This document shows, one piece after another, positions 12,642 through 24,200 of a DNA stretch of 64,000 nucleotides. The notes below the pieces were generated by a model. That model ran no database searches and was not told where the DNA came from. It worked only from the letters and a program-made list of their open reading frames with translations. Where the stretch lies: the NCBI GenBank assembly GCA_018881555.1, contig JACAXG010000012.1, forward strand, positions 9,805,480-9,869,479, read 5' to 3'. The stretch's first letter is position 1, and each line of letters opens with the position of its first letter. The position numbers and the translations under genes are program-made. This stretch comes from Amblyornis subalaris. Taxonomy: Eukaryota > Chordata > Aves > Passeriformes > Ptilonorhynchidae.

Positions 12642-13890
12642 CTGTGCAGCTGGGCAAGCAATGGCCACATCTGTGATTTGTCCCTGAAGCTGGGCTCCTC
12701 AGGCAGGACTTCGGGCTGCAAAGGGAAAGGAGTGGTTACAAGAAGCTGCAGGTCTGGAAAGAGGTCTGAGAGGTGGTTGGGGACAACGTGCACGGGGGAA
12801 TGCCTGAATTGCCCAGTTACTCTTAGTTATTCTATGATTATTTCCTCCACCCTGTCCTGATTATAGCATTCATCCCTCTTCACTGTAAATTGTTAAAAGA
12901 GAAGAATGCTTAGAGCTCATTTGCTACAGACTGTGTTGGGGTCAGTTGGCTGCTGTGGCTGCCTCCAGCCTGATGGAGCTGTTGGAGCGATGGTTGCTGC
13001 CTTCCCAGGGCATGCAGAGCTTTCTCGTTTTCTCTGAGGAAGTGGTGGCCTTTTTCTGAGCAGAATCAAGGGCAGAATTCAAAGGGGTCGTTTGGGTTTT
13101 GTTTTTTTCTGCTCAAAATTATGTTTTCACAGAAGCTGTCAGCATATTTTGTCTTTCAAACAATCACAAATCCAAAAATGTTGTTCTTTTTAAAAATCTA
13201 ATTTTTTCCTAAAATATTTTTGATGAAAAATATATTATGTTGTTCATACTGTTTACTTACTTCTTTCTTGTTAGAACTAGAGATGTAATGTAGCCCCAGC
13301 CAAATTTAGGAGTCTGTGAATCTGTGACTTATAGGATAGATTGCACTCAGCATAGTTTCAAGTGACATATTTAAATAATTTTTAATTTCTCTTTTTGCAA
13401 TAATTCAGAACAGAAGAGAAGGTTGTTTCGGTTTATGGTGTTTTGTTTGGGCTTTTTTTTCCTCTCTAAAAAGCCTTTACAAAATTAAAGATTCAAATTT
13501 TCCCCAGGGGCAAGAACAGAAATATTAGTGATGTGCCACTTACTTGGTGGCACCGTGGAGGGAATGGTACAGGCAGGAATCAGGGACTGCTGGCAGAGTC
13601 ACTTTCCAATATGTGCAAATAAAAATGCAGACCACATATTACATCTGGGGTCTGAAGATTTACCAGGCTGCCATAAGGCCNTAAGTTTGATTGTTTGCAG
13701 TTTTTGGGGTTTTTGAACGATCTAAACAGGCTGCATGAAATGCTGCCTCCATTTTTTTACTAATACATTTTTAAAACGGATTCTAGCTGGGGAGACTCCA
13801 GCATTCCAATTTAATGTTCTGATTAATGAGCATAAACAATGCTTTTAAGATATTTTTTACCTGTGTATAATCAAGCCATCTAGCCACCAG

Positions 13891-13907
13891 TAACTGCAAA
13901 TGTCACA
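13891..13907. repeat. 17-bp direct repeat, copy 1
   Basis: TAACTGCAAATGTCACA is repeated exactly at 14019-14035, 128 bases away. It contains CTGCAAAT, one base from the POU/octamer site ATGCAAAT. The copies lie in a moderately AT-rich stretch without coding potential. Either a short local duplication or a repeated binding site would explain them. Confidence 0.8.
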
Positions 13908-14018
13908 GATTTCAATGGTCTCTTTGGGACTTTTAATCTGTTTGCTTTTATAAAGGAGGTGATTTTATTTTTACATTAAGGAAGCATTAACATCATTAAA
14001 TGGGCTCCCACTTTATGA

Positions 14019-14035
14019 TAACTGCAAATGTCACA
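14019..14035. repeat. 17-bp direct repeat, copy 2
   Basis: This is the exact second copy of the sequence at 13891-13907, in the same orientation. The flanks of the two copies differ immediately outside the 17 bases, which argues against a large duplication. Confidence 0.8.
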
Positions 14036-17000
14036 TTGATCCAGAAAGATAAGAAAATGTGCTCGTCTTTGGAACAATATCCAAGGCAAGAGCAGGCAAC
14101 CCACACTATTTGCATTAAAAAACAAATTGTATAAATGCAGAAGATTGATGTGCCATCTGTTCATGTCCTTCACTTTTCTGGCTCTTCTGTGTTGAGATAT
14201 TTTTATGGAATAGTTACGTTTATTATTTTGAAAATGACTCACAGGTTAAAAAAGTTTACGATGGGCAATATAAGTTGAAGATATTCATTTACAGTATCTC
14301 AGGTATAAAAACTGGCATTAAAATTAACTTCCATGCCCACAAACAAACTACAGTATTCTGCAGTCCATATTACCTAGATCCTAGGATTGGAGAAAAAGAC
14401 TTTACCAGCAACACTAGCAGTTTATGAGGTGAATCCAAAATATCAAATTTGTACACTGTACTTCTCAAGTAATGCAAAGGCATTCAGAAAGGTGTAGCAT
14501 CTAGAAAAAGCTACTGACTGGGCTTTGTAACAAGAGGTAAATACCTGGTGGAACTTGTTTAAGGTCAGGCTGTGTTCTCAGTGAAACCCTGGCATCAGCT
14601 GAGGGGGATGCAGTGAGCAGAGTGCTGAATCGTCAGAATGTTTGTCAGAATGCTAAGCCCAAATCCCAGGCAACAAATCCTGCCAGACCTGCAAGCTCCA
14701 GAAAGATACCATCAAGAAAGCCTGTTTTCCTCACCATGATCCCTCACGAACACTTTCATGCCCCTCCTGCTTGCCGCACCAAGACTGGAGTAGTGCCCTT
14801 TGAGGCAGTCTTCTACAGGGCCAATTTACTGTTTTGTACTAAGCTCCATTTGGTAGTTATCCTTGTCCCTGAGTTCCTCCTGAACAGAGGACAGGATGGT
14901 GGAAGGGCAGGGGAAGGCAGCAGCATTGCTCTGATGCCCAGAGGCTGGGAGCTGGCATGTGTGGCACAGCACNTGGGATGAAGGGGACTGAGGATCCCGA
15001 GGGTGAGTGACAGCTGACAGGGAGGGAAGGAGAGAACCCAGCTGCAGAGGCTGTTGAAAGCATCAGGTCTCCATATCTCCTGATAATGGGTCCCACACAA
15101 GCCTTCAGAACAGCAGGCGGGAAATGGTGGCTGGGAGAAGGGGACCGATACTCGTCATGCAGGGTCAGAGAAACCATCAGCCCCATGAGGCCCTTCAAAT
15201 GTAAACCACAAGACACAGAAAGTTCATAGTTGGAGATGTGCAACAGGCTGGATTTAATGGCAGTAAACCCTCTCCTCTCTCCTAATGTTCCTCCTGCTAA
15301 AAATGGAGTTGCTCAGAGACTTCATTAATGAAGAGGTCTCACGAGTCAACAGAATTGTCTGATCCCTTTCTGAACCCATTTAATTTTTAACTTCTACAGC
15401 GTTCCACAGTGAGGAGTCCCTAGGTTAGCTATGCTTTGTGTGCAGACATACTGTTCCTGCTTTGTCTGCTTGGACCCTGCCATCCATTTGGCTTGTCTGG
15501 TACTTTTCCCACTTCCAGTTCTGGGTTTGGAAGAAACACTGAGCCATCAGTTTCCTTGAATGATTTCTCTTCTCCATGTTTCCATAGGTTTATCAGTTTC
15601 TGATAATCTGTTAGTCATTATTTGGAGCAGACCTTGTATCAGAAAAATATGTTACGAGTTAAAGTTGCGTGTTTTAAACCCAAGTAAAAATACTGTGTTG
15701 GCATTGGTGGTGTGCTTGATAGCTCCAGCTGAAATGAAGATACTGTCCTACAGCTTGTGTTGGGTGGAACATGGAGTTCCATGCTTTTCTGAGAGTCATG
15801 GGGGATGAAATTAGGAAGAACAAATCCATTTTTGACTGGTATAAATCAGTAGCAAACAAGTCTGCATCTTCTCTACTGAACTTGTTTTAGTATTGGCCAA
15901 TTGAAATACTTGAAAATAATTTCAGTACAATTCCAAGACATACTAAAAGTATCTCCATCCAGAGGTGTGCTGCCAAAACCTAGCAAAGCAGGAAGCAAGT
16001 GCATGGGCAAAAGAAGTGATTAAGTGTGCCCAGAAATAAAGTGAAGAGCTAATGACTCATACTCAGCATGGTTTTATAACCTGTATTCAGTCTGACTCAT
16101 CATGCCACCTAATCATACCCACGGGACAGGACTTGGTAAATGTAAAGTGCTTCCCATCTTTTCAAGGTGTCTGCGCTACCCTTTAAATCAAACAGGTTTG
16201 CCACTGCCTCAGGAAATGCTGCATTTTCACATAGCAGTCAAGTCAAATAGATGCTACACTTCCTGGGATTTTGGCAGTAAAATGATGGTGGTTTGAGGTT
16301 TTGCCTGTTGGTGCTTAATAATGTAAGTTCTGTCATGTCACCATATATGGCACCGTGACTGGAGTNGCCGGGTGGCCAGAGGTGAGTCACACCTAAATGA
16401 GTTCTGGATATGTATTATAGTTCCATAATGGATCTTAAAGTCCTTACTGCTGAATCTAATACTCATCTATCTCACAAAAATCAGCTATTGAAAATTCAGA
16501 AATTGAAGATGGGGCAAAAGAAACCACACTACTTCAGAACAAACAGGATTTAATTTTGCTGTTGCAATACCTTTTACATTCTTCACACCTTTTCTAGGAA
16601 TGCCTGGCTGAAAACTTGAGCTTCTTAATTGTGTATTGAACAAGCAAGTATACAGCACACGTGGTACCTAGAAATGATACATTTTCTTCTTAAGTAGATA
16701 AGCCCTGTCCTTAAAATTTTACATTTTATCTTTTATTAAAGAAGCTCACCTTTAAATTGGAGAAGACAGAAGTCCATCTTTCTCTTTGGGGAATCTGATG
16801 TTTCTGCTCTCAGGTCTACTGCCAGGGTCATAAAATTATTTCTCAGTGACCAACCTTTTCAAATAATTTGTGTTCTGGATAAGTTCACTTTGAAAAAGAC
16901 CCAGTGTTTACTTTTTGCTTTGAGAGGGAGGCCAGCTTTGATGGAGTCTGCATGTCTAAGACTTTTCAAACAATCTTTATCACACTGCTCCAGCTAACTA

Positions 17001-19269
17001 TGTGCACAAAGTGAATCCTACCCTACAGATCAGAATGCTGTACAGCTAAAAAGAAAATAACATTTAAAAAGCTCCAGATGTTTCAGTTGATGAAAAGAAA
17101 GAGAACAGCTCAGCACTGTACACACCAATCTTCACTCATTTTCTGTGCTCCCTCTCTCTGGGCTTGTTTCTGTCTCTCACTCAAGATTTACACTGTAAAC
17201 AGACTGAAGCAAGGACAAGCTGCTGCGATATTTCCTGGTGCAGACACCGGCAAACTGACCTGAGTCTTGACTTGCAGCTGAAGCTCCTAGAGCTGCTACT
17301 GCAGTTTAAACAAGGGCTATTAATTCCAGGTGCTCCAAACGTAGCTCTGGAACATAATGAAAAAATGGGGAGTGTCCTATTAAGGAAAAGTTACCTGCTT
17401 TTACCCACCTTCAGTTACTTGAAACTTTCCTGTTTTGATGGAATGGATTATTTCATTTACAGCTGAGCCTTCTGTAAACCTAAGAGTCACCAGTGCCAGC
17501 ACAACCAAAAGGCATGTATTTGTTACGGAATGAAAGCAGTGACTCAGGTTTTGTGCAAATCCATCCTGGTTTGAGATGGACACTGTGAATGTAGCCGAGT
17601 AAAACTGCCCACAGTCAAGACCACTTAGGCTGCAATTGCCATGAGTAGCTGCAGGCAGCAAACCTCATACCTTCTGATGTGCTCAAGGCATTTGGATACT
17701 AACTGCTTTTTGGTTTCAGCAGGACTAGAACACTCTTTAACATTGTTTTGCGGATCCTGAATGACAAAAAACACACAAGGAAATTACAGAAAATTGACAA
17801 AAGCCCAGATAAACAACTGAATCTACTGACCATTTTGTAGGGTATCCCCTGCATCCTTGTAAGACTCTGTGGTTGAATGTGCATCTTGCCAGATGTCAGG
17901 TAGAAAGCCCGTGACGAATTGCAGATAGTTTTTTCCAAAGACTGTCATTGTAATTTTCACACTTCTGTAGGAGTTTGGGGGGAAAGAAACATCTACTTCT
18001 GTGCTTGTGGCAGTAGGACAACAGCCCATTGTATGGTAATTTGTGAGCCTGGTTTCAAGCTAGGCTGAGTTCCCATGTTAGTTTGCTCAGCTCTCCCTTT
18101 TCCTCTCCACCTTGCCTTCAGTGCCTGTAGAAAGGCTGTGTGCTTATCCTGACCAGAGTTGTGAAATGCTTAGCCTTTTATATCCCTCTGACTGCTGTTG
18201 TTATTATGGCTTGTAGCTTGGTTGTGTATGCTTTGTTTTCCTTTCCAAAACCTGCTTGAAAGCTATCTCAGTACATCCCTGGCAGCAGCACCGTGGCTGC
18301 ATGGAATTGCATCTAAGCATTTGTTGGTGTGCATGCCCTTCTGCACATGTACTCCTCATTTCTATCCCGGGTGTGACAGCAGAGCTCAGGACTAGGCTGG
18401 GAGGACTCAGGCATCGCTGCTTTGTATGTGTAAAAAGATGCAGACAGAGGGAGAGAGATTTATATCTCTCTGAGAATGGCTTGAGTTGCCACTCAGCAGC
18501 TTGGGAGGATGACCTTCACACCAGGGAAGGGTTTGGTCTACAGTGACTGCATTTTACTCCTGTTCATAGAGAATGTTTCATAGAAATAGAAATGTTTCAT
18601 TTCACATTATGTTTCAACTGCATTTTGTCACAAAAATAGATTACAAAAAGAGCCCACTAAACTAGCTGCCTCAAAGACGGGGAAAGGGGAGAAATTTGGC
18701 ACTGGTTTATGTATTTGTCTGTGGGAAACCTCTAGAGCTTTGCTGTTTGAGATGGCCAGGGTGTGGTGGCACAGGTTTTTTTGTAATGGAAACCACTATT
18801 TATGTGACACTTAGACCACAATGCTCATTTCACTCATTAACTCAGCAACATTAAGACTGTTCTCCAGACAATGGGCGTTAGACATTCAGCGTATTGTTGC
18901 TGCCATTCCTATGCCATTTATGCAATAGAGGATGTTTGCATATTGCATTTGTCACAGACAACTATGGGGTATCAGATGTAGTGGTATTATTTTAAAATAG
19001 AACTGTAAAATGCAACTAAATATGCTCAGCTGCAGATAGCTTTGGATTTTCTAAATTGAAAATTCCCATAATCTTACAAGAATGTGGTGCAATGTGAATG
19101 TTAATGGCTCAGGGGACTGGTGAAGGGAAACAACGTTTCTTAACTCTTGATAACACAAATCAAACCCAGCTTGATCATGTCTGAAAGTCATCATTATTCT
19201 CAGATTTACTTATATTTTGTTTTGGTTTAGTTGTGGTTTGATGATATGAATATATGATCCAGTTTATCA
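14036..19269. other. No gene seen; moderately AT-rich
   Basis: The longest frames are about 120-130 codons around 14600-15240, on both strands and without recognisable motif. A 7-bp hairpin TTATCAG-TTT-CTGATAA sits at 15590-15606. 18446-18476 contains a small hairpin AGAGAGAT-TTAT-ATCTCTCT. 18541-18612 carries repeated TGTTTCATA-like strings. 18780-18990 has several TTTGCATA and TATGCAAT motifs of POU/octamer type. Ns lie at 14973 and 16366. Confidence 0.6.
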
Positions 19270-19300
19270 AATAAAGAGGTGACTGATTTAAAAAAAAAAA
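19270..19300 (+). other. AATAAA followed by A11: possible poly-A addition signature
   Basis: AATAAA at 19270-19275 is followed 14 bases later by eleven A bases at 19290-19300. This spacing is that of a polyadenylation signal and tail, as found at the 3' end of a retroposed mRNA copy. The preceding roughly 200 bases are AT-rich and resemble a 3' UTR in composition, but no coding part or flanking target duplication is recognisable. Processed pseudogenes are rare in birds, so chance in AT-rich sequence is a real alternative. Confidence 0.25.
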
Positions 19301-19432
19301 GGAAATCAGAGTTGAAACTGAAGAGCAAACAGTTTTTAGGTACTAACACAGAATGAGGGTTTGCTCACCCCTCTTCTTGGAAGGAATGCTCCTAAATGAA
19401 TCCTCCCCCGGGCAAACCTTTCTGCCCTCCAG

Positions 19433-19602
19433 GATGAAGCAGCTGTACTGGAAGTCAAGTCTGTACTCATTTGCATCTTGGGTGCATTCACAAAAGGCTT
19501 GCTGCACCTTTGGCTTGAGAAGGGAGCACTGTCAAACTGTATAGGAAGCATTGTTAACCTGGGAATAGCTCAACGGGAACCTGGAGGGATGGGAAGCGGC
19601 AG
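19433..19602 (+). other. Candidate internal exon, open in one frame, unidentified
   Basis: A good acceptor (TTTCTGCCCTCCAG ending at 19432) and a strong donor (CAG|GTGAGTAT, GT at 19603) bound 170 bases. One frame, starting GAT GAA GCA GCT at 19433, is open for 56 codons. In that frame a TGA lies just after the donor and another TGA at 19397-19399, so the open stretch closely matches the splice boundaries. The translated piece starts DEAAVLEVKSVLICILGAF and is not a family I recognise. A 170-base stretch is open in at least one frame fairly often by chance, and pseudo-exons are common. It could be a real coding exon, a non-coding RNA exon or chance. Confidence 0.2.
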
Positions 19603-19841
19603 GTGAGTATCCCAGGTTGCCTTACAGCATCCTAGCAGAACCTGAGCTGGTTCAGTCCCACGGCCATATTGTGCTTCAAGGGAGTAGGTTTTGAGAAATT
19701 ACATGTTTTAATGAAGAGGATGGTGAATGTTAAAAAAAGTCTGAGGAGGAGCAGTGGAAGGGTATGTAAAAATCCTCAAGTCTGGAAATGCAGCAGGTAA
19801 TGCTAAAAGACAGTACGGTTGAGGTAAAATATACAGCAATT

Positions 19842-19929
19842 TTGTTCTGCTATGTAAAATAAGCTTTTGATTTATGGAGTGTCAAAAATGTAGATTTCTA
19901 CGCCTTTCACGATGAATTTTTTTGGCAAA
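19842..19929. repeat. Unidentified dispersed repeat, copy A
   Basis: This 88-base core aligns in direct orientation with 21820-21904. About 75 of 85 paired bases are identical, with three one-base gaps. The best-conserved part is TTTTGATTTATGGAGTG, then CAAAAATGTA and ATTTCTA. Weaker similarity seems to continue about 70 bases to the right, through the TTCAGAATATAATTA region. I do not recognise the family, and neither copy has visible terminal repeats or coding sequence. It may be an old interspersed repeat present twice by chance, or a local duplication about 2 kb apart. The repeat relationship itself is directly visible. Confidence 0.7.
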
Positions 19930-21819
19930 TTTTTGGAGGAAAATTATTATGGGAAAAATGTTCAGAATATAATTATGGCTTTGCTGAAGAATTGAGGGCT
20001 CTTTAAAGATGTTTTCTGCTTGCATCTGCCATTGCTGCTGTCAGAGTGCCTCGCTGAACTACTGGGTGGCCCCAGCTGTTCTGTATATTTTACCACCACC
20101 CCCTCTCCAGGGAATAAAAGCACAAGTTGGCCAATACTTGCTAGAAATGAATTGATTCCACTGCAGACTCTATGCAATACATGCTGAGATAATTAAATAA
20201 GGACTATAAACTGTTGTAATAAAATATCATGATTTGAAGTAGGGATAATCATCTTCGTTTTGTGGTGGGACAGCACCTATGGGGTCCTGGCCTATAATGC
20301 CAATAAAAACAGTAATACAGAACAGCCTTCATGTGCCTTTGCTTCTTTTGGGAGGCAAAGTCCAGCTGAAAGCATTTTCAATGCCAGTTATTCGAATGAA
20401 AGTATTTTTATTTCTAGCTTCTGCAATTAGAACAGTTAAATTTGAGTGGGAACATTATTTTACTGGGGGAAAGCTTAGCCTATAATTTAGTCTCAATGTA
20501 TTTTGTTAGAAGATCTGAACAACAAGACTTCAGGGGCATCCACTGCTTAATAAGCTCACAGTGAACTGTTTGCAGTGCATCTATATTTTTAGCACATGGC
20601 TCCCCTCTTGTAAATATACTATGGACTCCCTCAAGGACTAGCTGTTGCCTCCCCTGCGTAAAACACTAAGGGAGGAGGAACCTCATCCCGTTTATGAAAC
20701 TGATGCCAGCCTCACATGATGGCACCATTCCAGTCATTCCCTCCGAGGACTTGTGGTATCAGTGTATCTGAGCACCAGGTGAATCCCTTTTCTTCAAATC
20801 TGACCTTTCTTACTGTCTGAGTATTGCACACCCTTCATTATTAACAATGCTCCATTTAAAATAACCATTTCTCCTTTGTCAGAAATTTGTCTGTAGTTTT
20901 CACAGAGGCCGGGGATGAATTAATATGAGCCATAAATTAATTAAGCTTTGCATGCTTAGCTCTTCCTGGAGGCTATTGCAAGAGCCAATCCCAGACTGAG
21001 CAGGAAGACAAGGTGTGTGTATGGTCAATGGGTGTAATTGAGTCTACATGCAGTGTCTGGAAAGATTTTATGTCCAGCAAGCCACTTATTCTTATCTTGC
21101 TGTAGTATCTAACAATTAAAGATATTAATTAACACTTCCCTCAGCACTACATAAGGTCTGCATTATGGTGTGCATCTACAGCACGGGCTTCTGAAGGAGA
21201 AGACATTAGTGCCAGGATGCTCCTTGGTGACCTGCAGGGAGAGTACCTAGTCTTCATTCTTTGTCAGCCAGTGGGCTTTTTTACTTTATACAGCCACTAC
21301 AGATACCAGTCAGATCCTGATCTGGTAAAAATCCGTGTGCTGTGACTCCAGTGGACCCATTCCAGGTTGCACAGGCCTGGGAGTGGGGCCTGTGCACTCT
21401 CTGGCCGCTCTGAGCGAATGCTGCTGGCTCTCTTCAATGCTGTGTTCTCCTCCTGCCACTAGTGGTTCTATAATTAAGCTGCCACCATCGTTTGCTGCCC
21501 TTTTCTACACATACACCCTCCTACATCTTTTGGAGGAATGTTCCCTTAGCAAAACAGTTTGCATGTCAATTGCTGATACAACATTGTGTTCTTGATGCCA
21601 TGAGGTTATATTAGCACTTATATTTGTGTTCACAAGGGTTGCTTGCATACATAAAGCTTGTGAGTGTTTCAGGGCCATAGTATGCAGTGTTACTGGGCAA
21701 TAATCTTATGATGTAACCATAAACCTCGATTGTCTGTTTAATATCTCAGATGTTTCAATTTGCATTTCGTTAAAACTTGGCAAAAGGTTATCAGCTCAGA
21801 TCCAAAATTCTCACAAAAA

Positions 21820-21904
21820 TTGTTCTAATATGTAAAGTAAGTTTTGATTTATGGAGTGACAAAAATGTAAATTTCTAAGCATTTCAGTTTATTTTTTTGC
21901 CAAA
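21820..21904. repeat. Unidentified dispersed repeat, copy B
   Basis: This is the partner of the copy at 19842-19929, in the same orientation and roughly 88 percent identical over paired bases. Shared blocks include TTTTGATTTATGGAGTG and a T7 run before GCCAAA. It lies inside an AT-rich stretch, so part of the right-hand similarity may be compositional, but the left 60 bases are not low-complexity. The element class is unknown. Confidence 0.7.
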
Positions 21905-22724
21905 CTTTAGACTAAAATGACTTTTTTTTTTAAAGTGAAATGATTCTGGATGTAGTTATTTTCATGATTGAGAAGTAAAAGCAGTTGAAGACTTTAATTT
22001 AACTGCATTTACAAATAACCCTGGTAAAGAGCATTGCTTCCCAGAAAATTAATAAGACATCTATACTGAGCTTATTAAGAGGAAGATGTATAGACAGAAT
22101 ATGGTATTATTTTTTACAGGGAACTTGAGTATAAAATAAACGATACATAAATTTAATATTACCAAAAATATATCTTGCTCTTGATCTCCTCATGGAAGCT
22201 GTTTACTCATTCCAGAGCAGTTCCGCATTATAAAATATGACATAGCATTGTTGGGTAACACTTGTTGTCAAAGAACACAGTACAAATATGTAATATTTCA
22301 AAGGAGATGTGTTTTGCAACAGGAATACCTTTGACCATTGAGGAAAATACTCATTTCATGCTGTATTTACTGCTGGAATATCACTGAAAGTAAGATGGAC
22401 TTCCGGTGTAGATACATAGATTTTGTAGAAGAAATGTCTAACAGCAGATTGTCTTGATGGTATAAAATTTGAACAATGGGATAGTCTCAGATTTGTAGTA
22501 GTAGTTTGGAAAAGGAAAGAGTATCACCACCTCACATACACATTCCTCAATTTAAATTCAGTTATCATATTTTCCTTTAAGATACACAGAAACATGATAT
22601 TTCTTTCATAAATCCCTACTTTGTTGTTGTTTTATACATAAAACAGGCAATGGGGTCTCTTGTGTTTAATCATTTTAATTAAAAGTGTGAATTTTGCCAG
22701 TTGCCTCAGCTGGTCTATCATTTT

Positions 22725-22757
22725 CTATGGAAGGATTTCTGCTTCCATAGCAGAAAT
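22725..22757. repeat. Two overlapping, mutually exclusive hairpins
   Basis: CTATGGAAG (22725-22733) pairs with CTTCCATAG (22742-22750). ATTTCTGC (22735-22742) pairs with GCAGAAAT (22750-22757). The two stems use overlapping bases, so only one can form at a time. Each alone is near chance level. Confidence 0.8.
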
Positions 22758-23027
22758 TGGTTTTAAATCTGGTTACCTTTTAATATTTGAAATCCCAGAA
22801 AAGTGTACAGATTCAAAGAGAAAAATATAACCTATTAACCTTGCTTTTAATATTGGAAAGTTATTATTTAAATTTGATANTTTCCAACAAGTCTTCTAAA
22901 ATAATTGTGGGGTGGAGTGCAAGGAATTCAGTGTACTTGTAGGCACAACTTCTCTAGATAAAGCTTGAAATATCTCATGCAAGAAATGTCAGCATTTCCA
23001 AATTCTTTTTCCCCAGTGAAGCAAATT

Positions 23028-23041
23028 AAAAAAAAAAAAAA
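23028..23041. repeat. A14 homopolymer
   Basis: Fourteen consecutive A bases follow GCAAATT. No AATAAA lies within 30 bases upstream, so there is no good sign that this is the tail of a retrocopy. It borders the AT-rich 21.6-23.2 kb block. Confidence 0.9.
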
Positions 23042-23266
23042 TCAGAAAAGGAACATTTTCACACAGCGGGGAAAGGATTCTGAGGAGTTTTGAATGGGAA
23101 ATGTCAAAACAGAAAGTGTAACTGTTTCAGTTTTCAATTTCTTTACATTTTGATTCAAGATGAGATTTTTCATTTTGATTATCTCTATCACAGAATGAAA
23201 GGCCTTTGTCAAAACTGCCATTTTCACATGAAAAAGTTTCAAGTTCTAAAAATCACCTTTTTCCAG

Positions 23267-24200
23267 TGAGAAATTTTGTTGATGAGGCAGCTGGACCAGC
23301 TGGACTGTGATGCTGAACTGCAACCAACAGCTGTCCAGGACTCACGTGTGGGTTTCAGGGAGGCTCTGCTGGCCGTCCCCACCAGCTCTGCTCCCCAGCT
23401 GGGGCAGCCTCCCAAAGGAGGTTCAATGTGAGCCTGGTGAGTAGAAGGGACCATCTGGCTTTGGGTGGGTGTCAGGCAATGTCAGGTGGCAAAGTGGCCC
23501 CACAGCATTTTGAAGGAGGTGCAGGCAAGGAGAGGGAGCGTGGCATGGGAAGGGACGTGGCCCCAAGACATCCCCTTCAGTAGCCCACCCAGAGGCAATG
23601 GGCAGGCACGACTTGATGTGCCAGATGTGCTCCATCCTGTGTCCACAAACCATCTCACTGAGAGGCATCCCAGACTGAAGATGCAGTTGATCAGAGTTCT
23701 CACAGACCTGTATGTCTGAAATGTCAGGCACTGCTGATGCTTTTGGGTTCGACGCTTTCATGTGTTTCAGCCATGGAGCAGCCAGCGATGAAGGACAAAT
23801 CTGTGGTTCCTCCCTCGCTCCCTCTGTCCCTTGCCTGCCTGCACCTGCGTGGGCAGCAGGGCTGTCTCCTCCTCCCCACGTTGTACAGCACTTCTGCCAG
23901 AGCCAGGACAGGAAGAGAAGCCTTGGGACTGACTCTGCAGTTTCCCCCGCAGTGGGAAGGCTGCAGTCCCTGTATGGTCCCCCAGGCAGCTGTGCCCATC
24001 AGAAGTGGCATCAGTCCTCTGTATGGGGGCAGTTGTGCCATGCTTCTCTGGGAATGCCAGCTGTATTTGGGGGTCTGAAGGGGTACTCTATTGGTGACAA
24101 CAGGGCATCCTAGATTGCTTTCACCAAAAGGACTCGTTCCTTCAAATCTTTTAAATTGTGTGCAAGCATACAACGCATCTCCCTGAAAGAGTGATGATAA
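23267..24200. other. GC-richer block with overlapping frames, no gene seen
   Basis: Open frames of 110-160 codons occur on both strands over the same bases (for example 24206-23724 minus and 23712-24113 plus). Such mirrored openness is expected in GC-richer DNA with few stop codons. None of the translations shows a domain, signal peptide or repeat structure I recognise. A donor-like CTG|GTGAGT lies at 23434-23442 without an open partner exon. Confidence 0.6.

Larger units (their letters stand above)
10193..13890. other. No gene seen; short tandem repeats only
   Basis: This stretch contains the 11-bp and 14-bp tandem repeats listed separately, a C7T8 run near 12077-12091 and AT-rich sequence from 13120 to 13480. 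Frames are short, the longest being about 101 codons near 11322. A TTCTATGATTA string near 12829 resembles a CR1 tail but lacks the rest of the CR1 terminus. Ns lie at 10343 and 13681. Confidence 0.6.
19930..23266. other. No gene seen; AT-rich, contains repeat copy B
   Basis: Apart from the dispersed repeat, this stretch shows AT-rich sequence with no frame above about 86 codons. 20922-20946 holds closely spaced TAAT/ATTA cores (AATTAATATG, AAATTAATTAAG). 23041-23270 has recurring CATTTTGA, TGTCAAAAC and TTTTTCCAGTGA strings that suggest a very old repeat, unidentified. One N lies at 22880. Confidence 0.6.

Noticed and set aside
12822..12842. TTCTATGATTA string as another CR1 tail
   Set aside because: The CR1 terminal block (GGTCTTTTCCAACC-like) that should precede it is missing, so one short match is not enough.
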